This document shows positions 47,051-58,651 of a stretch of DNA of 64,000 nucleotides, piece after piece; positions within the stretch are counted from its first letter, which is position 1, and each line of letters starts with the position of its first letter. The stretch lies in NCBI GenBank assembly GCA_047967505.1, contig CM106540.1; one strand, given 5' to 3'. The notes beneath the pieces were generated by a model, which saw only the letters and a program-made list of their open reading frames with translations, had not been told where the DNA came from and did not search any database. The position numbers and the translations under genes are program-made. The DNA is from Dipteris shenzhenensis. Its lineage: Eukaryota; Polypodiophyta; Polypodiopsida; Gleicheniales.

Positions 47051-47490
47051 CATGGACATTGATTTTACATATGCACTTTTTGTATTTTGTTAGTGGCTCC
47101 ACCCTTTGGATCAGTTGTATATGGGTTTTTTTTCAATCTCATAGTCTCTCAAAGACCTTAATTAACTTTCTTATTTTTCTCTTTCTCAACTTAGAGGTGC
47201 AAATGAATAAATTCAATCTTAACTCTCTCTCTCTCTTCCCATTCTCTACCTCTCTCTCTCTATCCCACTCTCCATCTCTCTCTTTCTGTCCCCATCTCCA
47301 TTGTCATGGACATTGATTTCATGTATACACTTTTTGTATTTTGTTAGCAGATCCACCCTTTGGATCAGTTGTATCTGATTTTTTTTTTTCAATCTCTTAC
47401 TCTCTCAAAGTCCTTAATTAACTTTCATATATTTCTCTTTCTCAACTTAGAGGTGCAAATGAATAAATGCAATCTTAACTCTCTCTGTCT
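47051..47490. repeat. 254-bp direct duplication
   Basis: CATGGACATTGATTT begins both units (47051 and 47305). They share ATCCACCCTTTGGATCAGTT-like and AACTTAGAGGTGCAAATGAA sequence at about 90% identity. No coding meaning is seen. Confidence 0.92.
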
Positions 47491-47546
47491 CCCTTTGTAT
47501 CCCTCCCCCTCCCTCTGTCTCTAAGAGGCCCTTTGTGTCCCTAACT

Positions 47547-47547
<1 letters not shown>

Positions 47548-47637
<90 letters not shown>
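47548..47637. repeat. compound microsatellite (CT)n(AT)n
   Basis: About 26 CT units pass directly into about 18 AT units. Confidence 0.97.
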
Positions 47638-47640
<3 letters not shown>

Positions 47641-47696
47641 TACATCTAACTCTATCTCATGGCCAGGTGCATTATTTGTGTCGCTTATTGTACTCT

Positions 47697-47701
<5 letters not shown>

Positions 47702-47770
<69 letters not shown>
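47702..47770. repeat. (CT)n microsatellite
   Basis: About 34 uninterrupted CT units, one of the longest in the window. Confidence 0.97.
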
Positions 47771-47772
<2 letters not shown>

Positions 47773-48067
47773 CACGCTCTAATTGCTATCTATCTCGAGA
47801 TCACACACTCTTTGTCTTGCACAATACAGATATACAAATATCCACACAAATTTAAAATTACAAATATTTATCGCTTTATCATTCGTAGATCATAGAGAGC
47901 CATTAATCTGGAGGTGCATACTTAATTTTAAAAATCTTAACAATAAATGAAACAACACTTTGTATTATATATGATTTCTGTTCATACATGTAATAATGCT
48001 CATTGCCAAGTGCATTGTTGAAGCACTAAGGACCCAAGAAACTGGATATCATATGAAATACCTGCCA

Positions 48068-49453
48068 TCATGTCTCTACTATCTCTAGAGTATGGGGGGG
48101 GCAACAATTCTTACAAAGGATACTTGTCTCATCCCTATATCTAACTTTGTGATTATCAAATCTAAAACAATAGTCTTGGGGAGGGCTTGCTATTGCCAAC
48201 TGCAACTCTTCCCTAATAAATCGCATGGTCCACTCCTCTTCCAATTCCAACATTAGGTCAGGATGTCCTTGCCGATAAAGAGCTGATAAATTGATACCTC
48301 GACAATAGGACTATGAGTCCCATCGCGCAGATCATCATCCATTGCTTCCCATTGAAGGTTCTTCCATCTAAACCTTCTATATGTGAAAGTCATGCAGAGA
48401 TTTTGCCTTCCAATGAAATACCTGCAAAATTCAAAATCTATTAATACATAGTATCCTGATCATTTTTTATACAAACAAGAATTGTAAGATTTGCTCACCG
48501 ATATGTCACATCTGAAGTGTTCAATCGACATTGTTCTAAATCTTCGGCATGACATGTTCTTGTTGTCCATCCATTGTCAAATAGCTCAAATAGCCAGTCC
48601 ATTTCTAAGCTCTTGCAAGTGTAAGTAATCTTTGTTTTCCTTAATTACCTACAACTTGCAAAGAAATCAACAAAGCATGGAAGTGGAAGAAACTAGCTCA
48701 ACCTAGCATTTCTTCCACCAGTAGTTGGCTTCATAGCATTTCTCACATCATTAAACATTCTATTTCTATATGATTCACTTATCTCCATGCTTGGAAGCGG
48801 CCATTCTAGACTGTCAAAAGAGGGCAAGGGAAGAGATTCTAATCTACCATACTCTCCTTCTTCATCTGGCATAATGAAAATTGATTCATAGAAGAAGGTC
48901 ATGTCCTTTTTTAATTCTGATGGTGTGCGACCTTCATACTGAAGACTCCTGATCTCAACATGGAGGACATGCAACACCCCAGTTACGCATGCTGCAGGCT
49001 CCCGCTCTTTGTAAGTAGATGGATATAAGTCTGTAAAACAAATACAAGGCATAAGATAGTAGTGTCAGCGTCCCCAAATAAATGCATATACTCTAAAAAG
49101 CAAATGAAGTACTGGTACACTTTGAAAAACTTACAATTGGGCCTACGATATGGAAGTCCTTCATTCGGATGCACATATATGTTTGCATGGGTAAAGACAT
49201 ATTGCATATATACTTGTCTCATTGTGCTACTGCCAGGAGAAATTTCAAAATCTAAGATCCTTTCCTTCCAATGTTTGGAGATGTCCATTGCGTCCTTTCG
49301 ACCCACTTTGTAGCACCTATGATTAGTGGGTTGCATTGTGATCCAGGAATATTTCCTATAGAGCTGAGGAATCCATTCCCCATGCTCATCCTTAACATTC
49401 TTCAATACAACAGACTGTAAACTACTTTTGTATCTATCATTTTCTACTTCCAT
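48068..49453 (-). CDS. uncharacterised multi-exon gene or recent pseudogene
   Basis: Four coding segments on the minus strand are joined by good splice signals. Exon 1 (49453-49135) starts MEVENDRYKSSLQSVVLKNV and ends YRRPN at donor ATT/GTAAGT. The acceptor TTTTACAG opens exon 2 at 49030 in phase (LYPSTYKEREPAACVTGVLH to MKPTTGGRNARL). Exon 3 (48611-48499: SLEMDWLFELFDNGWTTRTC to DVTYR) has donor CG/GTGAGC. It joins in phase to exon 4 from 48421 (YFIGRQNLCMTFTYRRFRW). The exon 2-3 join could not be resolved. Exon 4 needs a one-base shift near 48290 to continue as ALYRQGHPDLMLELEEEW to the stop at 48068. The protein is rich in aromatic residues and conserved-looking, but no family is recognised. 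Upstream exons may exist beyond 49453, where GGGGCAG/AAAC is a possible acceptor. Confidence 0.5.
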
Positions 49454-50065
49454 AGTTTCTGCCCCTATACCATATGATTAAAATTAGCTCTTTCTACTTC
49501 CAAAGACCCTCCCAATTTATGTCTTCTATTCTCTCTTTCTCTATCCCTCTCTTTCTCTTTCTTTGCACCTCCTTCCCTCTCTCCTTCAACTAAACCTCTT
49601 ACAAAAACAAGCAAAATATTATTACAAAAAACATAGAATACTTCTCTCTCTCTGTCTGTCTTCCAAGGTACCCCTCACACAAACAAACATCAAATTTTTT
49701 TGAAATACTTAGATACGATATGCTCTCTTCCTACTCTGTTTCTCCATAAACAAAGAAAACATTATTAATATTATATTATTCTCTCTCTCCCTCCCAAAAC
49801 TCTTGGATTAGGATCTCTTTTTCTTCCTTCTTTCTCAAATACTTATAAAACCTAGCAGTTTGAAATAGAATCTCTGTCTCTCTCCCTCAATCATCCCCTC
49901 AACAAAAGAAAACATAGCATTTCGAAATATAATCTCTGTCTCTCTTTTCCCTTCCTCTATCTACCCCTCCTATACTAGCAAATAAGAAAACGACTATTTT
50001 CTATCTCTCTCCCTCACTCATCCCCTCAAACAGATAAAAAAACACAGCAGTTTCAAATATAATCT

Positions 50066-50111
<46 letters not shown>

Positions 50112-50207
50112 CTCTCTTCCTATATTTATCCCTCCTATACTAATGAAGAAAAAATTTACTATTTTATGTCTCTCTCCCTCAGATAGAAAACAACATAGTA
50201 GTTCGAA

Positions 50208-50279
<72 letters not shown>

Positions 50280-51595
50280 TTCCTCTATCAATGAAGAAAA
50301 AAATATCAAAAATCGTCTGTCAAAGCTCTGTTCATCCCTCTTCTCTTCCATTCATTCTCTACTTATTTCACTCTCTTAGAAACCAAAGTTGCAACCTAAA
50401 TCTGCTTGGTCGAAGGAGTGAGAAAAACGGGTGTTCTCTCATTTTCGGTTCTTTCCTCACCATTTTGGAGTATAGAGAGTCACCTCTTGAAATTGCAACC
50501 TAAATCTACTTGGAAGGAGAGAGAAAAACAGGCGTTCTATCATTTTCGGCTCTTTCTCTACCTTTTTGGAGTATATAGCATCAACTCCAGAAGAAGAAAC
50601 ACATACTTTCCAGGTAATGAAGTGATTTTGTCTTGAAAGTTTTGTTTGTATTAAGTAGATACGTTTTTGTATCACACTTTGTCTATATGTTTGTTACAAG
50701 AGATAGGAAAGAGGGAGAAATTGAGGTAGATAGTTTCTCTGAGAGATTTTTGAATGTGGAAGAAAAACATGAGCAAAGAGGAGAGAGAATGACTAAGCAA
50801 GAGTGGAAAGAAGATATTTTGAAACCAGCTGCTAGAAAGTGGCGGGAATGAATGTTTGAAATGTTTTGGAAGAGAGAGAATAGGGGGAGAGCTGGTTAGG
50901 AAGTCAAAGTTTGGGCCAAATGGTTGAACCAAATGGAAAACGTGAGCATAGTTTTAGCTAGGGGATAGTTTGCCCTGGGAGAAAAACGAGGAGGCCTAAC
51001 ATGGTCAGGGCAGGCCTGTCAAAGATAATTTTTTTTTGTGAACCACCAATGACGTTTTTTGGGGTATTTTGAAAAAATTTGAAATTTCCCCTAGATTTGG
51101 GGAGCCTCTATTACAGAGAAGTCCACATGGCATAATCTCCTTCGTGGATACCATATTCCCCTATCCAAGCCTCTAATATTTTAGTAATTCTCCAAAGAGC
51201 CCCTTTTTTTAGTCCAAAATTTTTATAATGCAGAAGATTTCACTCGAAAAATGCTCGTCCCTAGCATGCAAAACTATGTCCAGTTGTTCTCTCTCTCCTC
51301 TCTTCACAAATTTAATAAAACCTTGCAAACTATACATTCCCCAATTTCCCTTGTCAACCATTTTTTAGCACCATTCATTTTGCCCACACTTTGTTGAGAA
51401 GTGTATATTATAAATTCTCTAAACTCAATTCCTTTATAGATGAAAGGAGAAAAAGATAGAGTGTTCCCTGACATATATTCATGTAGTAACTTAGTTGGAG
51501 TGTCACATTGCACACCTTGTTAAGCATGGAAAACTATGTTTAGTGTCTTTCCTCATCTTCCAAAAAAAAAAAAAAACCTTGTGAACCATCATATA

Positions 51596-51598
<3 letters not shown>
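49454..51598. other. non-coding, pyrimidine-rich with microsatellites
   Basis: CT-rich sequence includes (CT)n runs at 50072-50107 and 50212-50274. A 103-bp tandem duplication lies at about 50391-50595 (GCAACCTAAATCT and ATTTTCGG in both units). It lies upstream of the minus-strand gene and might include its promoter, but no element is clear. Confidence 0.45.
50212..50274. repeat. (CT)n microsatellite
   Basis: About 30 CT units. Confidence 0.96.

Positions 51599-51663
<65 letters not shown>
51599..51663. repeat. compound microsatellite (CT)n(AT)n
   Basis: About 21 CT units pass directly into about 11 TA units, the same order and strand as at 47548-47637. Confidence 0.97.
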
Positions 51664-51667
51664 GAAC

Positions 51668-54232
51668 TCTTTCTTGGCTATGGGATAAGAGCCATTTTAA
51701 AAGATATTGTCAGCCTCAATACTTCACACATGGGTATTATTTTTGTCATAAACAAGTCTTAGTGTGACTTAGAATTAAATTTTCATCATCTTTGAAAACG
51801 AACTAGTCTTTAGACATACAAGTATATAAAGTCCGGAATTAGTGTCAATCTATGATTAGAATTCAGTACAGTCCACAACTAGTGTGACGTAGAATTAAAC
51901 TTTCATTTTCAAGGAAGTACTCATTATTCATCATCTTAGACAATGCAAATTTAGGGAAAATAAAATTAGTGTATAGAATTGAACTGCAAACATGAAATTA
52001 GTGTACATACAGAGCCAATTGATATCCATCGGAAGTTGGCTCTGAGCCAATTGATATATATCTATCAAATAGTCATAATTTTTTGCATGCGGAAAGGTAG
52101 AAAAGCTTGGATGGATTTTAACACGTATAAATCAAAATTGCCACAATTTGAGGCATTCAATTACTATCTCAAAGAAGAACCCCACACTAATTAACAAATA
52201 TGTAAGTCCGCGTACTAGCGAGAATCATGCTCATCTTATATGCCGTAGAAGTGTTAATTAATACAGGGACTGCCACGACGAACTATATTTACTGCAGTGC
52301 AGCCTTTGTATACAAAACAAAAAATTGTAGTCTAATAAGGACCAATGAATCATGACTTCCGTGAATATTTATATATGTTGTTGTGGAAGACTGAGAAGCT
52401 TGAGCCGTTCCTTAAAGTCCACTAGTTTGCAGAAACGCCATCAAAGCCTCAAGCGTAACTCCCGCGCGATTTGGATCACTCTTTAGTGTTGTGGAAGACT
52501 GAATCTTGAGCCGTTCCTTTACAACACCAAAGTCCACTAGTTTGCAGAAACGCCATCAAAGCCTCAAGCGTAACTCCCGCGCGATTTGGAGCACTCTTCA
52601 ATTAAAATAAATTCATAATATTCTAGATTGCATAGCAGCGGGTTCTGCTGCGGGGCATGCACAAGAAGGCAGCATGAAACAATTCCAAACAATTATAGGA
52701 GCTGATGGAATGAACCTAAAGTCCAAACGGTCACTCCAGAGCAGTTCCTACAAAAGCAGCGAGCATATTTTGCTTTCCAACGACGCCGAAGGCTCCACAG
52801 AACGGTCAGTGGATCACGGTCAACCGCTGGGATAGGAGCTATTTTAGAAGATATTGTCAACCTCGACACTTCACACACAAGTATTATTTTTGTCATGAAC
52901 TAGTCTTAGTGTGACTTAAATGAACTAATGAGCACATTTTTGTTTTTGTAAGGTTTTGGATCAGAGCCTCATTCATTGTTCATTTTCGAAGATGATGAAA
53001 ATCTCAGTCACACTAATTGTGGATTTTATACAGATACTTCTGTGAAGTTTGATGTTGACAATAATACCTGCTAATTCGAAATCACACTGATTCAGATGAT
53101 GAATAATAAGTACTTTGAAAATGAAGATTTAATTTTACGTCACATTGACCCTAATTGTAAGCTTACTTGAAGCTTGACGTCGACAGTAATATCCATAGGT
53201 TCTAAACCGTATACTCACAACCAGTATTATAGTTATGTTTCAACTACTTCTTGTGTTTTTTTTCAAGTGTCATGATGCGAGGCAAGAATATCCAATTTAG
53301 GGTCTGTGTCGGAAATTCCAAGATCATTAGGGACTAAACGAGCCAATGTACATGTATACATAATGTCAGACTAAGATTTTCATTAATCATACGTTTTAAA
53401 GCATATACTCACAACCAGTATTATACTTATCTTTCAACTTATTGTTGTGTTTTTTTTCAAGTGTCATGATGCGAGGCAAGAATATCCAATTTAAGGTCTG
53501 TTTCGAAAATTCCAAGATCATTAAGGACTAAACGAGCCAATGCACGTGTGTACAGAATAATTTGTGCACTGCGAACATGAAATTAGTATGCATACTCAAC
53601 AGAGCCAATTGATACCCATCGAAAGTTGTCGTCTCTGAGCCATTGATATATATCCATCGAGGCTTAGTAGTTATAATATTTTGCAGGCGGAATAGTTTTT
53701 CAAGGCAAAAGTAGAAAGCTTGGACGGATTCCAACAAATATAAATCAAAATTGCCACAATTTGAGGCATTCAATTACTATCTCAAAGAAGAAGCCCACAC
53801 TTAACGGTGCAGCCTCCAGTTACAAAATATATAAGTCCGCGTACTAGCGAGAATCATGCCGTAGAAGTGTTAAATCAATATGTAGTATAATAAGGACCAA
53901 TGAATTAATGACTATTTATATATGTTGTAGTCGAAGACTTAAGTATCGAATCCTGAGCGGCCTCTTGTTGAGCGGTTCCTTTATAACATCAAAACAGTCC
54001 ACTGGTTTGCAGAAACGCCACCAATCTGCACAGATAACGGGCTCAGAAGCGTCATTCCCGCGTGATTTGGAGCATTCTCAGTTGAAATAAATTAATCAGC
54101 ATACGAATAACAAGTATACAAGCTGCCACATAAAATTCTACAGCGCGTCGAACGAGAGAAGACAGGGTTTGCAAAGAGGAGTCGTCTTACCACGCCGAGG
54201 CTGCACAAAATCGATTAGTCACGGTCAGTGGA
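51668..54232. repeat. tandemly duplicated 3' flank of the proline-rich gene
   Basis: Two diverged units (about 51668-52828 and 52829-54240) share blocks in the same order: TTTAAAAGATATTGTCA-type, GAGCCAATTGATATCCAT-type, ACAATTTGAGGCATTCAATT, AAGTCCGCGTACTAGCGAGA, GTTTGCAGAAACGCCA, and ACGGTCAGTGGATCACGG. The last block overlaps the stop region of the gene at 54233. Smaller duplications are nested inside: about 110 bp at 52380-52605 and 194 bp at 53205-53565. No coding sequence is found inside. Confidence 0.8.
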
Positions 54233-54904
54233 TCACGGCGAACCGTAAGGAGGAGAAGGAGAGGGAGAAGCCGTGACGGGGGCAGGTGAAGCAAAGGCGG
54301 GAGCGGCACCGTAAGGAGGAGAAGGAGAGGGAGAAGCCTGCACGATGGGGGGAGAAGGAGGGGGAGAAGACACGATGGGGGCAGGTGAAGCAAAGGCGGG
54401 AACGGCACCACCAACACCGTAAGGAGGAGAAGGAGAGGGAGAAGCCATGGTGGGGGCAGGTGAAGCAAAGGCGGGAGGAGCAGGTGAGGCAGGAGGAGGA
54501 GAAGGTGGTGGAGGTGAGGGAGGAGGAGGAGAAGGTGGTGGAGGTGAGGCAGCAGGTGTGACAGGAGAAGGAGAAGCTGGAGCAGCACCACCGTAAGGAG
54601 GAGCAGGAGCAGCTAAGGCGGGAGGAGAAGGTGAGGCAGGGGCGGCCGGAGAAGGTGGAGGAGTAGGAGAAGGCGGAGGGGAGGCAGCCGGTGTGACAGG
54701 AGTAGGAGGAGCACCATAAGCAGGAGAAGGTGGAGAAGGTGAGGAAGGAGGAGAAGGGTAGGGGAAGGGAGGAAGAGGGGGGCAGGGAGGGGCACCAAAG
54801 CCATAGGCAGGAGCTTGACCGAGCTTACGGGAAGGGAGGGGAGTGGCGATGGAGGAGGAGAGGCAGGCCATGGAGAGGAGGAGGAGGAAACGTAATGTCG
54901 CCAT
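54233..54904 (-). CDS. secreted proline-rich cell-wall protein (AGP/extensin hybrid)
   Basis: A 223-residue single-exon frame starts MATLRFLLLLSMACLSSSIA, a signal peptide with probable cleavage after Ala20. The mature part is almost entirely Pro, Ser, Ala, Tyr and Gly. SP, AP and TP dipeptides typical of arabinogalactan-protein glycomodules run throughout. An extensin-like SPPPPSPPPPSPPPP block spans residues 120-135. The motif PAFASPAP occurs at about 144, 169 and 202, each followed within 20 residues by SPSPSPPYG-type or similar sequence. A single Cys follows the signal at residue 41. No hydrophobic tail for a GPI anchor is seen, so the product is probably secreted and O-glycosylated in the cell wall. 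The start is supported by GCTATGGCG context and a TATA box about 80 bp upstream. The frame is complete and free of stops. Classical AGP, extensin or plain PRP cannot be separated by sequence alone. Confidence 0.85.
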   Translation of the reverse strand: MATLRFLLLLSMACLSSSIATPLPSRKLGQAPAYGFGAPPCPPLPPFPYPSPPSSPSPPSPAYGAPPTPVTPAASPPPSPTPPPSPAAPASPSPPALAAPAPPYGGAAPASPSPVTPAASPPPPSPPPPSPPPPSPPPASPAPPAFASPAPTMASPSPSPPYGVGGAVPAFASPAPIVSSPPPSPPIVQASPSPSPPYGAAPAFASPAPVTASPSPSPPYGSP

Positions 54905-54982
54905 AGCTACGTACGTGAAGGTGGCAAAGACGATAATACATTACACAACTTTGCTCTTTGCAATTGATCCTCTCCTGGATTT

Positions 54983-54990
54983 CTTTATAT
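54983..54990 (-). promoter_or_regulatory. TATA box of the proline-rich protein gene
   Basis: ATATAAAG on the minus strand lies about 80 bp before the ATG at 54904, leaving room for a transcription start near 54955 and a leader of about 50 nt. Confidence 0.65.
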
Positions 54991-55267
54991 TGAGGCCGCG
55001 CTTGCCCCTTTTTCTCTAAACTTAGCCCGCTTTGCTATTTCTTTTACCCCCCCTCGCTTTCCGAAAAGCTTCTTCCATCCGCTCCCCCACAACCAAAGGT
55101 CCCCTTTTTTACTATATTTCGAGCTCCTTTCATTCCTCTCGTTTTGCGCGTGTGCCATAACCCCGCATTTTGTATTAATGTATTCGTAGGAAAGATTTCG
55201 AAAATGTTTTGTCCCCCATGGAACACAAAGTTATATTGACATAAAAACGAAATTAGAGCTCATTAGG
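54991..55267. other. upstream region of the proline-rich gene
   Basis: Presumed distal promoter. No further element can be named. Confidence 0.35.
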
Positions 55268-55879
55268 CTACAAAGTTTGTAGCACCTTGGACGATATTCT
55301 GAGTTCAAAGAACCGATTCATAAGATCCGCAACAATGTCTTGAAAGCAGATTTTAGTATGCGAGAAAATGATATCGTTTCGAACCAAGCGGATTTTATTA
55401 TGCTGGAAAATGATATCATTTCGAACCCTCCATACTCCAAAGTCAAATTGCATGCCATTAAGCTTACCTTAAGAGCACCATATTCCATCTAAGTGGCATG
55501 ACACTCTGTGCTTGCATAAGCCATTGATGAATCTTTCTCCACAAATTTAAGTTCGAATTTTATAGCAACCCCAAAATAGATGGAAATGCCATTCACTATC
55601 CACTTTACAAAATACATAGATTGGAGAGATATTACACCATTTCATGAGCCTATCTTTCATGTATAGATTACAGCACAGGACTCTCTAAAGAAAAAAATTA
55701 ACCCTAAGTGAAGGCATTAAAGACCAAACACGATGCAGGCACATTGCCCAAACCTTTGAAGAATCCATAGGCACATATCTTTCCACACTGTTTGGATTAT
55801 GTGTGGTATGACAGTAGTAGGATTTCAAATTTGTCATATTAATTAGTGGGACTAAAGTAGAGGGGACCCAATACCCCAA
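55268..55879 (-). pseudogene. LINE-type zinc-binding (zf-RVT) domain fragment
   Basis: One minus-strand frame with several stops reads SSKVWAMCLHRVWSLMPSLR, then LMKWCNISPIYVFCKVDSEW, HFHLFWGC, and FGVWRVRNDIIFQHNKI. This matches the C-terminal region of plant LINE reverse transcriptases: W..VW....P.K...F, then C..C....E...HLF..C, then IW..RN..IF. A 42-bp internal duplication repeats VRNDIIF (about 55345-55425). No RT domain adjoins it, and it does not clearly belong to the LINE at 36-42 kb. Confidence 0.65.
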
Positions 55880-56624
55880 CCAACTAACGTAATAATAAAA
55901 GATTTCAAAAATGTTGTATTAACTAGAAGATAAGCTGGGAGGGGGGGAGAGGGGGGGGAGTGTGGAAGAGCAAGTTTAAAGCAAAGGGCTCCTCCTCTTT
56001 GAAAATGTTGTATTAATTAGTAGAAAATCTAGGGGAGGAGGGATTGGAAGAGTGGGACTAAAGTAGAGGGGGCCCTCCCCTTTAAGAACTTTAAAACCCT
56101 TTTATTATAATTTCTTATGATATCTTCATGTATCCTAGTAGAACAACCTTATGAGGTTGGACAAAGATTATCTTGTGTGTAGGTCCCCCAAGTGCATGAA
56201 ATTTTGAAGTTCTTTAACATTACCTTACTTGGTCTAGCTCGACCTTTTCACCTAGCAAGTATATTAAATTCTTCCATTGAAAAATAAAGCCCCTTTCAAT
56301 TAAGTTCTCCTAAGGTCAAGTTATATGTATGGAATACTTTACTAGATCAAGTGCCCTTTGAATGTTTAGATTGATAGAGTAGATGAGTAAACTTAGGTGA
56401 ACCTCTAGGGGAGTATGCACAAGCCAAAATGGATTCATTAATTAGTATTAGGGATTGGATGCAGCACCCCTCACAAAATCTCTTTTGCTGCATCAACTTT
56501 TTGTAGATATGCCCCTCATTAATTAGTATTAGGGATTAGATGGAGCACTCCTTACAAAATATCTTTTGCATCAACTTCTTTTAGATACGCTCCTCCAAAA
56601 AGGATACCCCTGCCACCATCCATA
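55880..56624. other. non-coding
   Basis: A short duplicated phrase (ATTAATTAGTATTAGGGAT near 56432 and 56517) is present. No gene is recognised. Confidence 0.4.
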
Positions 56625-56651
56625 TATAGATATACATACATACATACATAC

Positions 56652-56688
<37 letters not shown>
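56625..56688. repeat. compound microsatellite (CATA)n(TA)n(GA)n
   Basis: CATA units pass into TA and then GA units without a break. Confidence 0.95.
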
Positions 56689-58580
56689 CCATGCACATAC
56701 GTAAGCAAAGCCACATTGGATAGGATATTAAAAAAACTAAATCCTCAAATCAAAGTATAAGCAAGAGAACGGCCATGATAAAGGGAGCATGCAACAAGGC
56801 ATGAGAGGGGGACAGAAGTAGCATTACCAGTACAATAAGGCAACAGACCAATGTGAAAATAGCCATGCAGAACTCGTAAAGCAATAGAGTGCAAGCCAAT
56901 AAGAGGTTTACGCCAAGTAAAGGTGGTAATGAAAAGTGACCGCGTGCCTTTGGAGGCAAGGTGGCTGTAGAAAAGAACCGAGTCGACTATACACAAACAA
57001 TATGAAGAAGAACAGGGTGAGCCATGAGCCAAAATGTGAGTAGGAGGTGGCTAAGAAGAGTGACTTGCAGGGAGAAGCATGAACAAGGAAAATATCGAGG
57101 AGCCTACTCAGCTATGATAGTGGCTTGCAAGTGCGCTAGGTGACCAAAAAGAAAGCAAAAGAGCAACATGCGTGCAACCAGCAGTGGGTAACGGGAAGTG
57201 AACCGAGAAGAGACGAGGATACATAAGGACTTATTATGAAGAACAAATGTAGGGGGCTGATCGTGGAATAAAGAGGACGTAAATGCATAATACTTAAAAC
57301 TTCCCAACCAATGAGCAAGGAATAAAGCATCACGTGCCAGGGAATTGGATGAACTTGTAGTCAACAAGCCGATTGCATCAAGCAATGAAGTGTAAGAAAG
57401 AATAACTGGAGCTAGATGTGCATAGAAAAGAGCTGCACCACCATAAGTAAAAGCTGTAAATGCAATGAAAGGAGTTCGGTCACAAGTGAAAGGTGGAAAA
57501 TCAACATGATAGCTAGAGTAACAAAAATTTGGTAGAGGATAAAGAATTTGAGGGATATGGAATAAGTAGATCAAAGGTGAACAAAGCAAGTAGCTTGAGA
57601 AGGTGGGCACCCTCAAGGTGCATGAAGGGCTTCCTAGGACATAGATGAGGGGTAGAAGAGCGTCTCTAAGGGCACACAAAAGTATAGATTGAGATGGCAC
57701 GCACCCTCAAGGAGCATGAAGAGCTTGCTAGGACATAGATAAGGTAGAGTAGTAGATATCGTGAGGCGGGCAAGGGAGATGGAAAGCAAGTAAGAGTCAT
57801 GAGGTAAGCCACAACTGGTGAGGAGAAGGGTAGGAACAAGAGAGGAACTGAGACGCCAACTCAAGCAAAACATCAAGAAGCCACAAAGGAGGATGAAGAC
57901 GAAAGGTGCGCAACATCACAAAGGAGGAGGGTGAGAACTCAGAGAGGCAGCCTTGTCGTGAACTTTAGCAAGGGAGATGAATGTAAATATAGAAGAGGAA
58001 AGCAAGCACAAGCTGAGCCATCAAAGAGGGAAAAAGGCGGTGCTTCATGGGAGGTGGTACGTAGGGTAGTTGTTAAAAACGGTCATCGTTAGCTTTAGAG
58101 GTGTCCAAGATAAATGGCTGGTGATTAAGAGAACATGGTCATGGGCAATGAGGAAACAACATGGTGATTTAGGAGGTAGAAGGTGGTCTAGGGTGTTTAG
58201 AAATTCTTAGGTCAAGCTAAGGGCGTTAACATCTATTTAGAAATAAGTAGAGGGCCAAGGGAAAGTTGTAGTAGTATTTGCAGGGGCACATGGGCGAATT
58301 ATCCATTTAACCCAAATAATTATAGGGGTATAAATCAAAAAAGGTGCACCCAGCTTCATAAGTGAAACATTATATATTTAAAAGAGTGGAGAGTATAAAT
58401 ATTAAAAAGAGGTGGGAGGGGAAGTGTAAGCCAATGATGAGGGGGTCGAAGCTCTAAATAATGCTTAATAGAAATTAATAAAGAAAAAACACATGAAAAC
58501 TAAATTGTATGAGTGTACGGAGAGGGGTTAGGGGGTATGTGTGTGTGTGCATGTATAAATCAGCCTAAAAGTGAATAAAA
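56689..58580. other. purine-rich, no gene recognised
   Basis: Long minus-strand frames (up to 198 codons, 57700-57104) are open because the plus strand is poor in T, so TTA, CTA and TCA are rare. Their products are Leu/Ser/Tyr-rich without recognisable domains. GGCACGCACCCTCAAGG and GTGGGCACCCTCAAGGTGC are related phrases near 57600 and 57690, pointing to an internal duplication of about 90 bp. Confidence 0.4.
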
Positions 58581-58594
58581 TGTGTGTGTGTGTG

Positions 58595-58649
<55 letters not shown>
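58581..58649. repeat. (TG)n microsatellite
   Basis: About 34 TG units with one CG interruption. Confidence 0.97.

Positions 58650-58651
<2 letters not shown>

Noticed and set aside
46497-47093. 198-codon frame and its opposite-strand partner
   Set aside because: Both encode Ser-Leu or Arg-Glu repeats from the CT microsatellite.
54187-54804. Leu/Pro-rich frames overlapping the proline-rich gene in other frames
   Set aside because: They are shadow frames of the GC-rich repeat; only the frame with a signal peptide, TATA box and consistent glycomodules is credible.
57104-57700. 198-codon minus-strand frame
   Set aside because: The plus strand here is poor in T, which removes stop codons from the minus strand. 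The product has no signal, domain or homologue that I recognise, and neighbouring frames show the same bias. A vague likeness to a membrane protein was not strong enough to keep.
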